A DNA stretch of 64,000 nt from Bradyrhizobium sp. Tv2a-2 (GCF_000472425.1 NZ_AXAI01000011.1:186001-250000), one strand, 5' to 3'. Counted from the stretch's first letter, positions 33,757 through 41,441 are shown. The notes: generated by a model from the letters alone, not told the origin. Numbers and translations are program-made.

Positions 33757-34431
33757 GTGAGGGTATTAGGGCTCGACGGGTTTGCCCGAGGCTGGGTCGC
33801 CGTTCTCATCGACGGCGACCGCCGGACGCTGGGTTTTCATCCTGATATCTCCGACGCGCTGCGTCAGCCGTTCGATCTGGTCGGAATCGATATTCCCATC
33901 GGCATGCCCGATGATGGCACACGGGCTTGCGACTTGCTGGCCCGAGAAAGATTGCGGCCGCATGCCTCGCGGGTGTTCACCGGCGCGCGCCGTTGGCTTT
34001 GGCAGGCATTCGATGATCCCGACAAGGCGAACGCCGAGGCGACGCGGCGTGGCCAGAGCCGCATCTCGCGCCAGCTCTGGCATCTCGGCCGCAAGATCAT
34101 GGAGGTGGATGCTCACGTGCGCGCCAACCCTTCTCTCGACATTCGCGAGGTCCATCCGGAGCTCGTGTTCCTGCGTCTCAACCGGGGGCGGCCGCTGCCG
34201 TCGAAGAAGTCCGCGGATGGACTGTCGTTGCGGCAAAGGCTGCTGCGACATGCCGGTTTCCCTGATATTGGCGAGTGGACAGGGCGCACGCGCCTGGGGA
34301 CTGGCGCGAAGCCGGACGATGTGCTGGATGCCTGTGCGGTGGCGATTGCCGCACGCGAGCCGGCGGGGCGTCTGCCGGAAGGCGCGCCGCCAGTCGACGC
34401 CTGCGGCGTGAAAATGCAGATCTGGTTCTAA
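33757..34431 (+). CDS. DUF429 family protein
   Basis: A 224-residue protein starting at GTG (33757). It has the DUF429 RNase H-like layout: an N-terminal strand with aspartate (VLGLDGFARGWVAVLIDGDR), a second acidic motif (LVGIDIPIGMPDDGTRACD) and a late acidic motif (KPDDVLDACAVAIAAR). A nuclease or nucleotide-binding role is suggested by fold only. Its stop codon (34429-34431) lies at the first bases of a palindromic repeat, suggesting insertion or spread of the element at the gene end. It may be co-transcribed with fumarase. Confidence 0.85.
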   Translation: MRVLGLDGFARGWVAVLIDGDRRTLGFHPDISDALRQPFDLVGIDIPIGMPDDGTRACDLLARERLRPHASRVFTGARRWLWQAFDDPDKANAEATRRGQSRISRQLWHLGRKIMEVDAHVRANPSLDIREVHPELVFLRLNRGRPLPSKKSADGLSLRQRLLRHAGFPDIGEWTGRTRLGTGAKPDDVLDACAVAIAAREPAGRLPEGAPPVDACGVKMQIWF

Positions 34432-34530
34432 AGCGCGATGAGGTTTGGTTGAATCGTCATCGCGCTTCAGGTTTTTGTTGAGCATGATCTTTTCGGAAAA
34501 CCGCTACACACTTTTTCGGATCATGCTTTG
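34429..34530. repeat. Long two-hairpin repeat, copy B
   Basis: An inverted copy of the 30864-30965 element. AAGCGCGATGA...TCATCGCGCTT comes first, then GAGCATGATC...GGATCATGCTTT with the inner pair TTTTCGGAAAA/CCGC...TTTTTCGG. It supplies the stop codon of the DUF429 gene and ends 16 nt before the MaoC start. Confidence 0.88.
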
Positions 34531-34546
34531 ATTTGGGGGGAGTACG

Positions 34547-34990
34547 ATGGTCGAGTGGTTCGACGACCTCAAGGTCGGCATGCGCTTTACGAGCGAGAAG
34601 ACAACGGTCTCCAAGGACGACATCCTGCGCTTCGCTGCCGAGTTCGACCCGCAGCCGTTTCACATGGACGAGGTGGCAGCGGAGAACTCGATCCTCAACG
34701 GGCTGGCCGCCTCGGGCTGGCATACCGCGGCAATCGCCATGCGCCTTGCGATCACGGCGCGGCCGTTCGGGCCGCATCCCTTGTTCGGCGCCGGCGTCGA
34801 CGAATTGCGCTGGATGAAGCCGGTGCGTCCCGGTGACACTCTGCAGCTGGAAGGGGAGGTCGTTGAACTGGTTCCGTCGCGAACGAAGCCGCAAGGCATC
34901 GTCCGCATCAGATGGACCGCCTATAACCAGAAGGGCGAGGCGGTCTATACCTTCAACCCGATCGCCATCGTGCCCACCCGACCCACGTAA
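34547..34990 (+). CDS. MaoC-family hydratase
   Basis: A 147-residue hot-dog-fold protein of the MaoC/R-specific enoyl-CoA hydratase family. The catalytic Asp/His motif is in RFAAEFDPQPFHMDEVAAEN (D and H five residues apart). The second conserved segment is FGAGVDELRWMKPVRPGDTL. The ATG at 34547 has GGGGGGAG upstream. Substrates are probably acyl-CoAs; no fatty-acid genes flank it. Confidence 0.9.
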   Translation: MVEWFDDLKVGMRFTSEKTTVSKDDILRFAAEFDPQPFHMDEVAAENSILNGLAASGWHTAAIAMRLAITARPFGPHPLFGAGVDELRWMKPVRPGDTLQLEGEVVELVPSRTKPQGIVRIRWTAYNQKGEAVYTFNPIAIVPTRPT

Positions 34991-35005
34991 GGCCGGGGCG
35001 CGCCG

Positions 35006-35302
35006 TTACGCGCGCTTGCCCGTGAACGGGAAGCTGCCCATCGGGCCGATGCCCATTTCGCCCGAGATATCGTCGCCCGAGACTTTGCCGCTGAAGTCGA
35101 GCGTCAGTGGCATCGGGTTGGTGATGGAGACTTTCCAGGCGACGTCGTCGCCAGTCACGGTGCCGTCGAAAATCTCGGCCGTGTTGCCCTCGGCGCCTTG
35201 CGTGCCCGTCAGCGTCGAGCCCGCGCTCTTCAGGCTCAGCGTGGCGCTGCGTTCGCCCATCGGCGTGCTCATGGTAAGATTCCAGTTTCCGTCGATGGCC
35301 AT
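35006..35302 (-). CDS. Conserved small beta-rich protein (98 aa)
   Basis: A 98-residue, Gly/Ser/Thr-rich protein without signal peptide. It alternates short strands (MAIDGNWNLTMSTPMGERSA; SLKSAGSTLTGTQGAEGNTA; GTVTGDDVAWKVSITNPMPL; FSGKVSGDDISGEMGIGPMG). The 'WNL...SP.G......L......LTGT' pattern suggests a small beta-barrel seen in many proteobacterial proteins of unknown function. It stands alone between two convergent or unrelated genes. Confidence 0.75.
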   Translation of the reverse strand: MAIDGNWNLTMSTPMGERSATLSLKSAGSTLTGTQGAEGNTAEIFDGTVTGDDVAWKVSITNPMPLTLDFSGKVSGDDISGEMGIGPMGSFPFTGKRA

Positions 35303-35420
35303 TGCAGTCTCCTCAAAGTCCTAGTTGATCGCGAGCCGGACACGGCTCTCGCGGCGCAGATGTGGAACTGCCTATAGCGCATCTTGCGTGCAGGCCCAAT
35401 CCTCCTGTTTGTCGCGGATG

Positions 35421-35984
35421 TCAGGTGCCGGCGGCGGCACGGGCCGCGCGGATGCGGCTGGTGACGATCAGGCGGAAGACGACATATTGGATGGCGAAGG
35501 CCGAGACCTTGGCCGCGACCAGCACCACCGAGACATAGATGGTCCAGAGCTTGATGTTGCCGGTCATCGCGACCGCGATGGTGCCGAAGCCCAGCACGAA
35601 CATCAGCGCTGCCCAGGCATAGCCGGCCGCGGTGACGTATTCGGGAATGGTCTCGGTGACCAGCGGCGGCATGTAGCGCAGCATCCAGCCGGGCTTGAGC
35701 ATGATGAGCCCAATGGCAAAATGTGCGATCGAGGGTTTTGCCAGCACGAAGCGGGGATCGTTGGTCAGGATGGTGGCAGCGCCGAGCACGATCACGAGCC
35801 CCAGGCTTGCATAGGTCATGAAGCCCAGCACCTTGCCGGTGACGCGCGCATGAATCACCTGCGCGATTGCACCGGCGACCGCGACCGAGGTCGCCAGGAT
35901 GATGTTGCCGGTCGCAAGATAGATCACCAGAAAGACGATGGTGGAGAGAAAGTCTGTCGCGAGCCTCAACAGCACGTCCTTCAT
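35421..35984 (-). CDS. YciB-like inner-membrane protein, second gene of the TetR-box operon
   Basis: The 187-residue polytopic protein has about five to six helices (LSTIVFLVIYLATGNIILAT; AHFAIGLIMLKPGWMLRYMP). It resembles the YciB/IspZ intracellular septation family in the phenylalanine/Trp-rich segment and overall layout, but is not the housekeeping copy with certainty. GGGGGAGTGACG before the ATG at 35984 decides the start; a GTG two codons upstream would overlap this ribosome site. It lies 38 nt downstream of the other membrane-protein gene and should share its promoter. Confidence 0.8.
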   Translation of the reverse strand: MKDVLLRLATDFLSTIVFLVIYLATGNIILATSVAVAGAIAQVIHARVTGKVLGFMTYASLGLVIVLGAATILTNDPRFVLAKPSIAHFAIGLIMLKPGWMLRYMPPLVTETIPEYVTAAGYAWAALMFVLGFGTIAVAMTGNIKLWTIYVSVVLVAAKVSAFAIQYVVFRLIVTSRIRAARAAAGT

Positions 35985-36022
35985 CGTCACTCCCCCTGAA
36001 GAGCCTTAATTACTTCGTGTTC

Positions 36023-36601
36023 TCAATTCGTGCCCGGCAGCGCGGCTGCGAGCGGCGCGCCGTATTTCCGTTCGCGATAATGCGGGTACCATTTGGTAAA
36101 ATACAGCGCGCTGTTGCGGGCGGCAAAGGCAATCAGGAGGCTGGTCCAGATCGGAAGGCCCGGCACATAGAGCACCGCGAGATTGGACAGCATCATCAGG
36201 AGCGACGCAGCCGCCCAGGCGCCGGTAATCATGTAGTTGGCGCGCAGGAACCCCGGCATCGCCGCGGTCTCGGCCGGCACGGCTTCCAGCGCATATTGCA
36301 GGGTGAAGGGAAAACGGACCAGCATCGAACCGGCCGCGACGATCAATATCCCGGTGTCGACGGCGAGCCGGACCTTGGATGCGGCAAGCGAGGGATCGAC
36401 CAGGACGAGATAAAAGCCGATGGCGGCGAATACGAGCGCGCCACCCACGCCGAAGATCTTCAGCGAACGGCCGCGGACCGCGTCCAGCGTGATCACGGCA
36501 AGCGCGATAAGGGAGCCTGCGAATACGCTCACCACGGCTGGGGCCACAAGCATCAGAAAGGTGAAGGCGCCATAGGGGGCGAGGATGAGGAAAATTGTCA
36601 T
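36023..36601 (-). CDS. Hypothetical polytopic membrane protein, first gene of the TetR-box operon
   Basis: The 192-residue protein has about six hydrophobic segments (MTIFLILAPYGAFTFLMLVA; VVSVFAGSLIALAVITLDAV; AVDTGILIVAAGSMLVRFPF). It has a conserved-looking loop GFLRANYMITGAWAAASLLM. It looks related in size and topology to its downstream neighbour. Family not recognised with certainty. The ATG at 36601 is preceded by AAGAGG. Two copies of a 19-bp dyad shared with the TetR/carotenoid-oxygenase intergenic region stand 18 and 70 bp upstream. Confidence 0.75.
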   Translation of the reverse strand: MTIFLILAPYGAFTFLMLVAPAVVSVFAGSLIALAVITLDAVRGRSLKIFGVGGALVFAAIGFYLVLVDPSLAASKVRLAVDTGILIVAAGSMLVRFPFTLQYALEAVPAETAAMPGFLRANYMITGAWAAASLLMMLSNLAVLYVPGLPIWTSLLIAFAARNSALYFTKWYPHYRERKYGAPLAAALPGTN

Positions 36602-36618
36602 GCTAGCCTCTTGGGCTA

Positions 36619-36637
36619 ATCTTTACACTGACAAGAT
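36619..36637. promoter_or_regulatory. Putative TetR operator O3 (diverged)
   Basis: ATCTTTACACTGACAAGAT: left arm ATCTTTAC, 3-nt spacer, right arm GACAAGAT with two mismatches to GTAAAGAT. It begins 18 bp upstream of the membrane-protein start codon, the same distance as O1 from the carotenoid-oxygenase start. Confidence 0.7.
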
Positions 36638-36670
36638 TTTTAGGCTGGAGATGTGACGGTGTCAAGATAA

Positions 36671-36689
36671 ATCTTTACAGTGTAAAAAT
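36671..36689. promoter_or_regulatory. Putative TetR operator O4
   Basis: ATCTTTACAGTGTAAAAAT is identical over all 19 bp to the site at 38370-38388, with one mismatch to the perfect dyad ATCTTTAC-N3-GTAAAGAT. It lies 70 bp upstream of the 36601 start codon. Confidence 0.8.
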
Positions 36690-36757
36690 AACGTGAGGTA
36701 GCCAAGAGTCCTTGGTGCTCAAATGGTTAAGTGCCATGGGCTTCCACATTGACCCCC

Positions 36758-36856
36758 GTCATTCCGGGGCGATGCGGAGCATCGAACTACGGTGCGCAAT
36801 TGCGCACCTGAGAATCTCGAGATTCCGGGTCTGGTCCTTCGGACCATCCCGGAATG
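36758..36856. repeat. Palindromic repeat, GTCATTCCGGG family, after the carotenoid oxygenase
   Basis: The left end GTCATTCCGGGG pairs with CCCGGAATGAC at the right end. An inner pair GCGCAATTGCGC also appears (GGTGCGCAATTGCGCACC). It lies between the 3' end of the carotenoid oxygenase and the TetR operator upstream of the membrane-protein operon. Confidence 0.82.
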
Positions 36857-36909
36857 ACGGCGCCACGAACATGCACCGCGGGCCATGACCGAGGCTGCGG
36901 TGCCTGGGT

Positions 36910-38310
36910 TCACCTCGTCCCCACCCAATTGCCGTGAAATCCGTCGGGCACGCGGTGGCCGAGATGCACCAGCGAGACCGGACCGCTCGCGACATCGGTG
37001 GCGTTGAAAACTGCGAGGTCGCTGACATTGTCGCGGGCACGCCAGACCACTGCAAGCAGCCATCCGCCGCCTTCGGCCGCGTTGTCGTCGCGGGCGACGA
37101 AGACGGGCTCGGAAATGGTGTCCCCGGGCGGGAGGAGGTAGCGGCCGCGGCGTGTGCCTTCGCCGTCGACATGGACGATGCCGGACAGCGCGCCAAAAAG
37201 CGGTCCGTCCGGATTGGCGCAGGCGTACCAGCCGTGGGTACTCTTCAGGCCAGCGCGGCGGTCGTCGACGCGCGGGAATTCGCCGGTCATGTCGTCGAGA
37301 TAGGATTGCGTGAAGCGGTCGGTATTGTCCGAGAGATCGAAGGTCCAGCGGCACAGGCGGGCGCGCGATTTTTCAGGATTGGTCGGCGAGCCGTCGGGAT
37401 GCGGGAACAGCGGCGCTTCCTCGAACTGCATCACATCGGCAATGATGCGGCTCCCATCCTCCCAGGCGTTCATGACATGGAAGACGTAGCAGGCCTCGCC
37501 GCGGAACCAGGCGATGTCCTTGGCTGTGCCATTCCGCTTCATCACGCCGACATGGGCGCCCTTGTCAGGCTCCCAGGCGTAGGCCGGCTTGCCGCTCATG
37601 GCGCGCGCGAGATCGCCTGTGATCGGCAGCACCGGAAACAGCAAATGATTTTCGGTGACGATGAAATCATGCACCATGCTGGCATAGGGCACCTCGAAGC
37701 GATCGAAGCGCGTGACCGTGCCTTTGGCGTCGATCGAGCCGAAGGACAGGGTGGGAGTGAAGGGGCCGGAGGCGTTGTAGCCGAAGAACACCATCTCGCC
37801 GGTCAACGGATCGATCTTGGGATGCGCAGTGAAAGGGCCGGCGATGCCGCCGCCATAATTGCAGTAGCCGCGGGTCGCAAGCGTGCCGGGCTCGATTTCG
37901 GTCGGCAGATGCGCCTCTTCCAGCGCGAGCAGGCGACCGGCATGAAACAGGACGTTGGTGTTGGCGACGCCGCCGTCGGTCAGGTTCGCCGGCGCGTCCG
38001 CGAGCTTGCGGCCGAAGCCGCCGAACAGTGCGCGGCCGGCGTCATGCTCGGCGAGCCATTTCGGGGTGCGGACCCAGCGGTTGCGATAGGAGGCGCGGCC
38101 GTTTTCCAGATGGAAGGCGTGCAGCATGCCGTCGCCGACGAACCAGTGCGCGCCGGGGGCCTCGAATTGCGGATTGGGGCCGTTGCGGTAGAGCGTGCCG
38201 TTGAGTTCGCGCGGCAATTCGCCTGAGATCTTCAGTCCGGGCGCATCGGCCTCGAAGGGAATCGGCGCGATATTGGTTCTCTGCGGTCGGCTGATGGCAT
38301 CCTGCTTCAT
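36910..38310 (-). CDS. Carotenoid oxygenase family protein
   Basis: A 466-residue non-heme iron dioxygenase of the carotenoid/stilbene cleavage family. The four His ligands of the seven-bladed propeller are H163 (TAHPKIDP), H214 (MVHDFIVTENH), H278 (VFHVMNAWEDG) and H459 (GFHGNWVG). The N-terminal signature GTLYRNGPNPQFEAPGAHWF and GDGMLHAFHLENGRASYRNR are intact. The substrate could be a carotenoid, apocarotenoid or lignin-derived stilbene. The divergent TetR gene and the dyads at 38328 and 38370 indicate local repression. Confidence 0.93.
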   Translation of the reverse strand: MKQDAISRPQRTNIAPIPFEADAPGLKISGELPRELNGTLYRNGPNPQFEAPGAHWFVGDGMLHAFHLENGRASYRNRWVRTPKWLAEHDAGRALFGGFGRKLADAPANLTDGGVANTNVLFHAGRLLALEEAHLPTEIEPGTLATRGYCNYGGGIAGPFTAHPKIDPLTGEMVFFGYNASGPFTPTLSFGSIDAKGTVTRFDRFEVPYASMVHDFIVTENHLLFPVLPITGDLARAMSGKPAYAWEPDKGAHVGVMKRNGTAKDIAWFRGEACYVFHVMNAWEDGSRIIADVMQFEEAPLFPHPDGSPTNPEKSRARLCRWTFDLSDNTDRFTQSYLDDMTGEFPRVDDRRAGLKSTHGWYACANPDGPLFGALSGIVHVDGEGTRRGRYLLPPGDTISEPVFVARDDNAAEGGGWLLAVVWRARDNVSDLAVFNATDVASGPVSLVHLGHRVPDGFHGNWVGTR

Positions 38311-38327
38311 AGCGGCCTCCTGATTTT

Positions 38328-38346
38328 ATCTTTACATCGTAAAGAT
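38328..38346. promoter_or_regulatory. Putative TetR operator O1 (perfect dyad)
   Basis: ATCTTTACATCGTAAAGAT: two perfect 8-bp inverted arms (ATCTTTAC / GTAAAGAT) around ATC. It begins 18 bp upstream of the carotenoid-oxygenase start on the minus strand and 65 bp before the TetR start on the plus strand. Confidence 0.85.
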
Positions 38347-38369
38347 GAGGGTGCCGTTGGTCAAGCAAA

Positions 38370-38388
38370 ATCTTTACAGTGTAAAAAT
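38370..38388. promoter_or_regulatory. Putative TetR operator O2
   Basis: ATCTTTACAGTGTAAAAAT has one mismatch to the perfect dyad and is identical to O4. It ends 22 bp before the TetR start codon, so it is well placed for autorepression. Confidence 0.85.
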
Positions 38389-38410
38389 CGTGTCGTATAA
38401 GGTGCTTGCC

Positions 38411-39136
38411 ATGAGAAAGTCCGAACAAGCCCACCCCAAGACCCAATCCCGCACCCGCAAATCGTCCGGCCGCACGCCGCCGCCGCCGCGCACGGGGCGG
38501 GGACGCCGTCCCTCGCGCGCCGAAGCCGCGCCCTATCACCATGGCGCGCTGCGCGACGCGCTGCTGGAAGCGGCGGAGCGGGTGCTGGAGCGCGACGGCC
38601 TTGCCGGCCTCACGCTGCGGGCGGTGGCGCGCGAGGCGGGCGTCTCGCATGCTGCGCCGACCCATCATTTCGGCGATCTGACCGGGCTTGTCAGCGAGCT
38701 TGCGGCGATCGGCTTTCGCCAGTTCAACACCGCGATGGCGCAGGCCTGCGGCCCCGGCAATCTGTCGATCGACCAGCGCGCGATGGCGCGGGCCAAAGCC
38801 TATGTCGCCTATGCCCAGGCGCATCCCGGCATGTACGGGCTGATGTTCCGCACCGAGCGGCTGGACTATTCGCGGCCTTCGTTGCACGAGGCGGCGGAGG
38901 CCTCGTTCGCGGGCCTTGCCGGCGCGATCGCCGCCAAGCGCCAGGAAATCATCTCCGAGGATGCGCTGACGCTCGATCAGGCGGCCGCGATCGCCCGTGC
39001 CTGGTCACTGGTGCACGGTTTCACCATGCTGCTGCTCGACGGGCGTCTCGAGGATATCGTCGATCGTCTGCCCGAAGGCAGCAGTGCCGAGCAGTTGCTC
39101 GATGCCATGCTCAAGACGACGGTGACGAAGGATTAG
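38411..39136 (+). CDS. TetR-family transcriptional regulator
   Basis: A 241-residue repressor-type protein. A basic, Pro/Arg-rich N-terminal extension (about 1-43) precedes the HTH: GALRDALLEAAERVLERDGL then LTLRAVAREAGVSHAAPTHH and FGDLTGLVSELAAIGFRQF. The C-terminal helical domain is of the TetR_C type that often follows this HTH (AHPGMYGLMFRTERLDYSRP). I chose the ATG at 38411; an ATG 22 codons upstream would read through operator O2. Divergent from the carotenoid oxygenase, which is its most likely target. Confidence 0.92.
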   Translation: MRKSEQAHPKTQSRTRKSSGRTPPPPRTGRGRRPSRAEAAPYHHGALRDALLEAAERVLERDGLAGLTLRAVAREAGVSHAAPTHHFGDLTGLVSELAAIGFRQFNTAMAQACGPGNLSIDQRAMARAKAYVAYAQAHPGMYGLMFRTERLDYSRPSLHEAAEASFAGLAGAIAAKRQEIISEDALTLDQAAAIARAWSLVHGFTMLLLDGRLEDIVDRLPEGSSAEQLLDAMLKTTVTKD

Positions 39137-39373
39137 CGGTCCACCGCCAGCGCGGCCGACTGCGCCCACCACCTTCACCGCTTCCCGCCGCAGTGCTGAA
39201 CCAGCGCGGCAGGTTCCTTCTTGGCCGTGCTCGCATGGCATCTTTTTACTGTCTCAGACATGTGCAATCTGGGGAAGGTTCATCGGCAGGCTTGAGAAAG
39301 CCTGACTTTTTGCCGGAATCGTTCTAGAACAGCCCGTCTTTTTGCCTCTCGGCGCGCACTCAAAACCATCGTC

Positions 39374-39988
39374 ATGCCTTCGATCTCATCGAACAAACCC
39401 TATCGTGTCGGCCGTTCCCGTACCGGGCTTGGCCTTTTCGCCACCCAACCGATCAAGAAGGGGACCCGGATCATCCGCTATTTCGGGCCGCTGCTGGATT
39501 CGAAGAAGAAGGACGAAGACGCGATCGAGAACAAATATCTGTTCGAACTGACCAACCGCTGGACCATCGACGGCTCGATCCGCGAGAACGTCGCCCGCTA
39601 CATCAATCATGCCTGCCGGCCGAACGCGGAGTCCGACGTCAAACCGCGCAAGCGCAAGGTGTTCATCCGGGCCATCAAGAACATCGAGCCGGGCGAGGAG
39701 ATCAATTACGACTATGGCACCGACTACTTCAAAGCCTATCTGAAGCCGATCGGCTGCAAGTGCGACGCCTGCGAGAAGAAACGCAAGAAGAAGCGCGCGG
39801 AAGCCCGCGCCGAACGCGCACGATTGAAGGCGAAGGAAGAAAAGAAGGCACAGCGCAAGGCTGAGAAGCGCGCCGAGAAAAAGGCGAAGGCGAGGGAAGA
39901 GGTGCGCGCCAAGGGTACGACCGCTAGCAAGGCAAAGAAGGCGAACGGCAAGGCCAAGCGCCTCAATGGTCATCGCCTGGTAGTCTGA
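39374..39988 (+). CDS. SET-domain protein lysine methyltransferase with histone-like tail
   Basis: A 204-residue protein. The SET domain spans 8-120 with GRSRTGLGLFATQPIKKGTR, the AdoMet motif NHACRPN (78-84) and the catalytic NYDYG (111-115). A post-SET cluster, CKCDAC (C128, C130, C133), follows. Residues 135-204 are almost wholly Lys/Ala/Arg/Glu, like a histone H1 or AlgR-type tail. The family transfers methyl groups from AdoMet to protein lysines. Bacterial targets are mostly unknown, and the tail suggests nucleic-acid binding or self-methylation. Monocistronic. Confidence 0.92.
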   Translation: MPSISSNKPYRVGRSRTGLGLFATQPIKKGTRIIRYFGPLLDSKKKDEDAIENKYLFELTNRWTIDGSIRENVARYINHACRPNAESDVKPRKRKVFIRAIKNIEPGEEINYDYGTDYFKAYLKPIGCKCDACEKKRKKKRAEARAERARLKAKEEKKAQRKAEKRAEKKAKAREEVRAKGTTASKAKKANGKAKRLNGHRLVV

Positions 39989-40044
39989 AGGCTCACCGGC
40001 CCTCCGGTACGGCCGCTGGCTTGGCAGGCATGGCCATGCCGCTT

Positions 40045-40473
40045 TCATCCCGCAGCACTTCGCCGCGGCTGGCCCGGATAGGCGCAGTCCGAAAGCGTCG
40101 TCTTGTCGAGCTCGCGCATGAACGCCTCGCGCGCGGCCGCCAACCGTACCTTCAGGCGGCAGCGGGGCGTTAGCGCACAGGCGCCGCCATCCTCGCGAAA
40201 GCATTCGACCAGCGCGCTTCCTCCCTCAAGTGCGCGCACGACCTCGCCAAGCGTGATCGACTGCGGCGGCCGCGCCAGGCTGAAGCCGCCTCCGGCACCG
40301 CGTTGGGTCAAGATGAAGCCATTGTCGGCGAGATCGCGCACGACCTTGGCGAGGTGATTGCGGGAGATGCCGAACTCGGACGCGATCTCGGTGGTCGCAA
40401 AAGTCCGCGCCGGCTCGCCCGCCAGCCGCATCAATGCGCGCAGGGCAAAATCGGTGAACGACGTCAGACGCAT
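40045..40473 (-). CDS. Rrf2-family regulator, NsrR-like
   Basis: A 142-residue Rrf2 protein. The winged helix is in the N-terminal half (MRLTSFTDFALRALMRLAGE; IASEFGISRNHLAKVVRDLA; RGAGGGFSLARPPQSITLGE). Three cysteines, C91, C99 and C105, have the spacing used by NsrR to hold an NO-sensing Fe-S cluster. It is divergent from a truncated haemoglobin gene, with a perfect 29-bp palindrome between them. That supports nitric-oxide-responsive repression. IscR- or RirA-type function is less likely because the three-Cys spacing and the GGGFSLA wing fit NsrR. Confidence 0.9.
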   Translation of the reverse strand: MRLTSFTDFALRALMRLAGEPARTFATTEIASEFGISRNHLAKVVRDLADNGFILTQRGAGGGFSLARPPQSITLGEVVRALEGGSALVECFREDGGACALTPRCRLKVRLAAAREAFMRELDKTTLSDCAYPGQPRRSAAG

Positions 40474-40517
40474 GGCATCCTCGCGAAATAGGCCTTTGCA
40501 AAATCCGTCTTACTCCT

Positions 40518-40546
40518 CTAAATAGGTATTTGAAATACCTATTTAG
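40518..40546. promoter_or_regulatory. Perfect palindromic operator, NsrR-type
   Basis: CTAAATAGGTATTT, one central G, then AAATACCTATTTAG: 14-bp arms without mismatch. The core GTATTTGAAATAC resembles the NsrR consensus core (ATTT-N-AAAT flanked by GC-containing arms). It lies 45 bp from the Rrf2 start and 10 bp before the haemoglobin start, where binding would block the latter's expression. Confidence 0.88.
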
Positions 40547-40555
40547 GAAAAGGCC

Positions 40556-41017
40556 ATGACCGGAGCGGAACGGCGGGAACAGATTACGGCGGACATTGTC
40601 GCCAGGACCGGCATTACCGAAGCGATGATCGAACAACTGGTTCACCGCTTTTACGAAAAAGTCCGCAATGACGAGATGCTGGGCCCCATCTTCGCTGCGC
40701 GAATCACCAATTGGGAGCCGCATCTGGCACAGATGTGCGCCTTCTGGTCGTCGGTCGCCCTGATGAGCGGCCGCTATCACGGCGCGCCCATGCCCAAACA
40801 TCTGCCGTTGCCCGTCGATGCCATCCATTTCGACCGTTGGCTGGCACTGTTCGAGGCCACGGCAAAAGAGGTCTGTCCGCCTGCGGCGCAGGAGCATTTC
40901 CTGGAGCGCGCCAGACGAATCGCGGCGAGCCTCGAGCTTGGCGTAGCCGGCGCGAGCGGCGTTCTGCTCGGGATCGGCGAGAGGTTCCGACGCAACGAGA
41001 GGGAAGTCACCTCATGA
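40556..41017 (+). CDS. Group III truncated haemoglobin
   Basis: A 153-residue globin of the trHb III class, implicated in NO or peroxide handling. The family segments are LVHRFYEKVRNDEMLGPIFA and CAFWSSVALMSGRYHGAPMP, then KHLPLPVDAIHFDRWLALFE. The proximal haem ligand is probably H82 in the MPKHLPL motif. It is directly behind the NsrR-type palindrome. Its stop codon overlaps the start of a 44-residue membrane protein by 4 nt. Confidence 0.93.
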   Translation: MTGAERREQITADIVARTGITEAMIEQLVHRFYEKVRNDEMLGPIFAARITNWEPHLAQMCAFWSSVALMSGRYHGAPMPKHLPLPVDAIHFDRWLALFEATAKEVCPPAAQEHFLERARRIAASLELGVAGASGVLLGIGERFRRNEREVTS

Positions 41018-41148
41018 AGTTCCGGAGATATATGGTAACCGGTGAGACCTCGGCCAACCCGTATTCCGGCAGCAGCCTGGTGCCGATGCTGGTGGCCGGT
41101 CTGGTGCTGACGTTCGCTGGCATGGTCGCGGCCGTGCTCTTGAGTTGA
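41014..41148 (+). CDS. Small membrane protein coupled to truncated haemoglobin (44 aa)
   Basis: The ATG (41014) overlaps the haemoglobin stop codon (ATGA). AGGGAAGT lies 5-12 nt upstream as ribosome site. The 44-residue product has a polar, basic N-terminus (MKFRRYMVTGETSANPYSGS) and a single C-terminal membrane helix (SLVPMLVAGLVLTFAGMVAA). Translational coupling makes it part of the NO-responsive unit. No known family is recalled. Confidence 0.8.
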   Translation: MKFRRYMVTGETSANPYSGSSLVPMLVAGLVLTFAGMVAAVLLS

Positions 41149-41150
41149 CG

Positions 41151-41354
41151 TCACCGGGACGGCCGGCACAGCGCAATCAACCGGCGATCCGCTTCCTGCA
41201 CGCTTGCGTAGACGAAGGCGGCGATCGCGTGCAGCAGCGGTGCGGGCATATGCAGCGCGCGGGCGGCGAGCCTGACCGCGAGATCGATCAGCCACGGTGC
41301 GAGGCCGGGCAGGGGTGAGGAACTTTGCGAATGTCTGCGCATGATCGTCTCCAT
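41151..41354 (-). CDS. Small hypothetical protein (67 aa)
   Basis: A 67-residue Ala/Leu-rich ORF convergent with the 44-residue gene (2 bp apart). It contains a helical hydrophobic stretch (LAPWLIDLAVRLAARALHMP). It is oriented divergently from the XRE regulator, and their starts are 88 bp apart. Two possible starts exist (41354 or 41342) and neither has a strong ribosome site. Only moderately likely to be a real gene. Confidence 0.45.
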   Translation of the reverse strand: METIMRRHSQSSSPLPGLAPWLIDLAVRLAARALHMPAPLLHAIAAFVYASVQEADRRLIALCRPSR

Positions 41355-41441
41355 GCGGGCGAAGATGATCTTCGCGCTTGCGCAAATCGATTACTTCGGA
41401 GGTAATGGAAGGAGTGAAAGGCGCATGCTAGGTTTTGCGCC

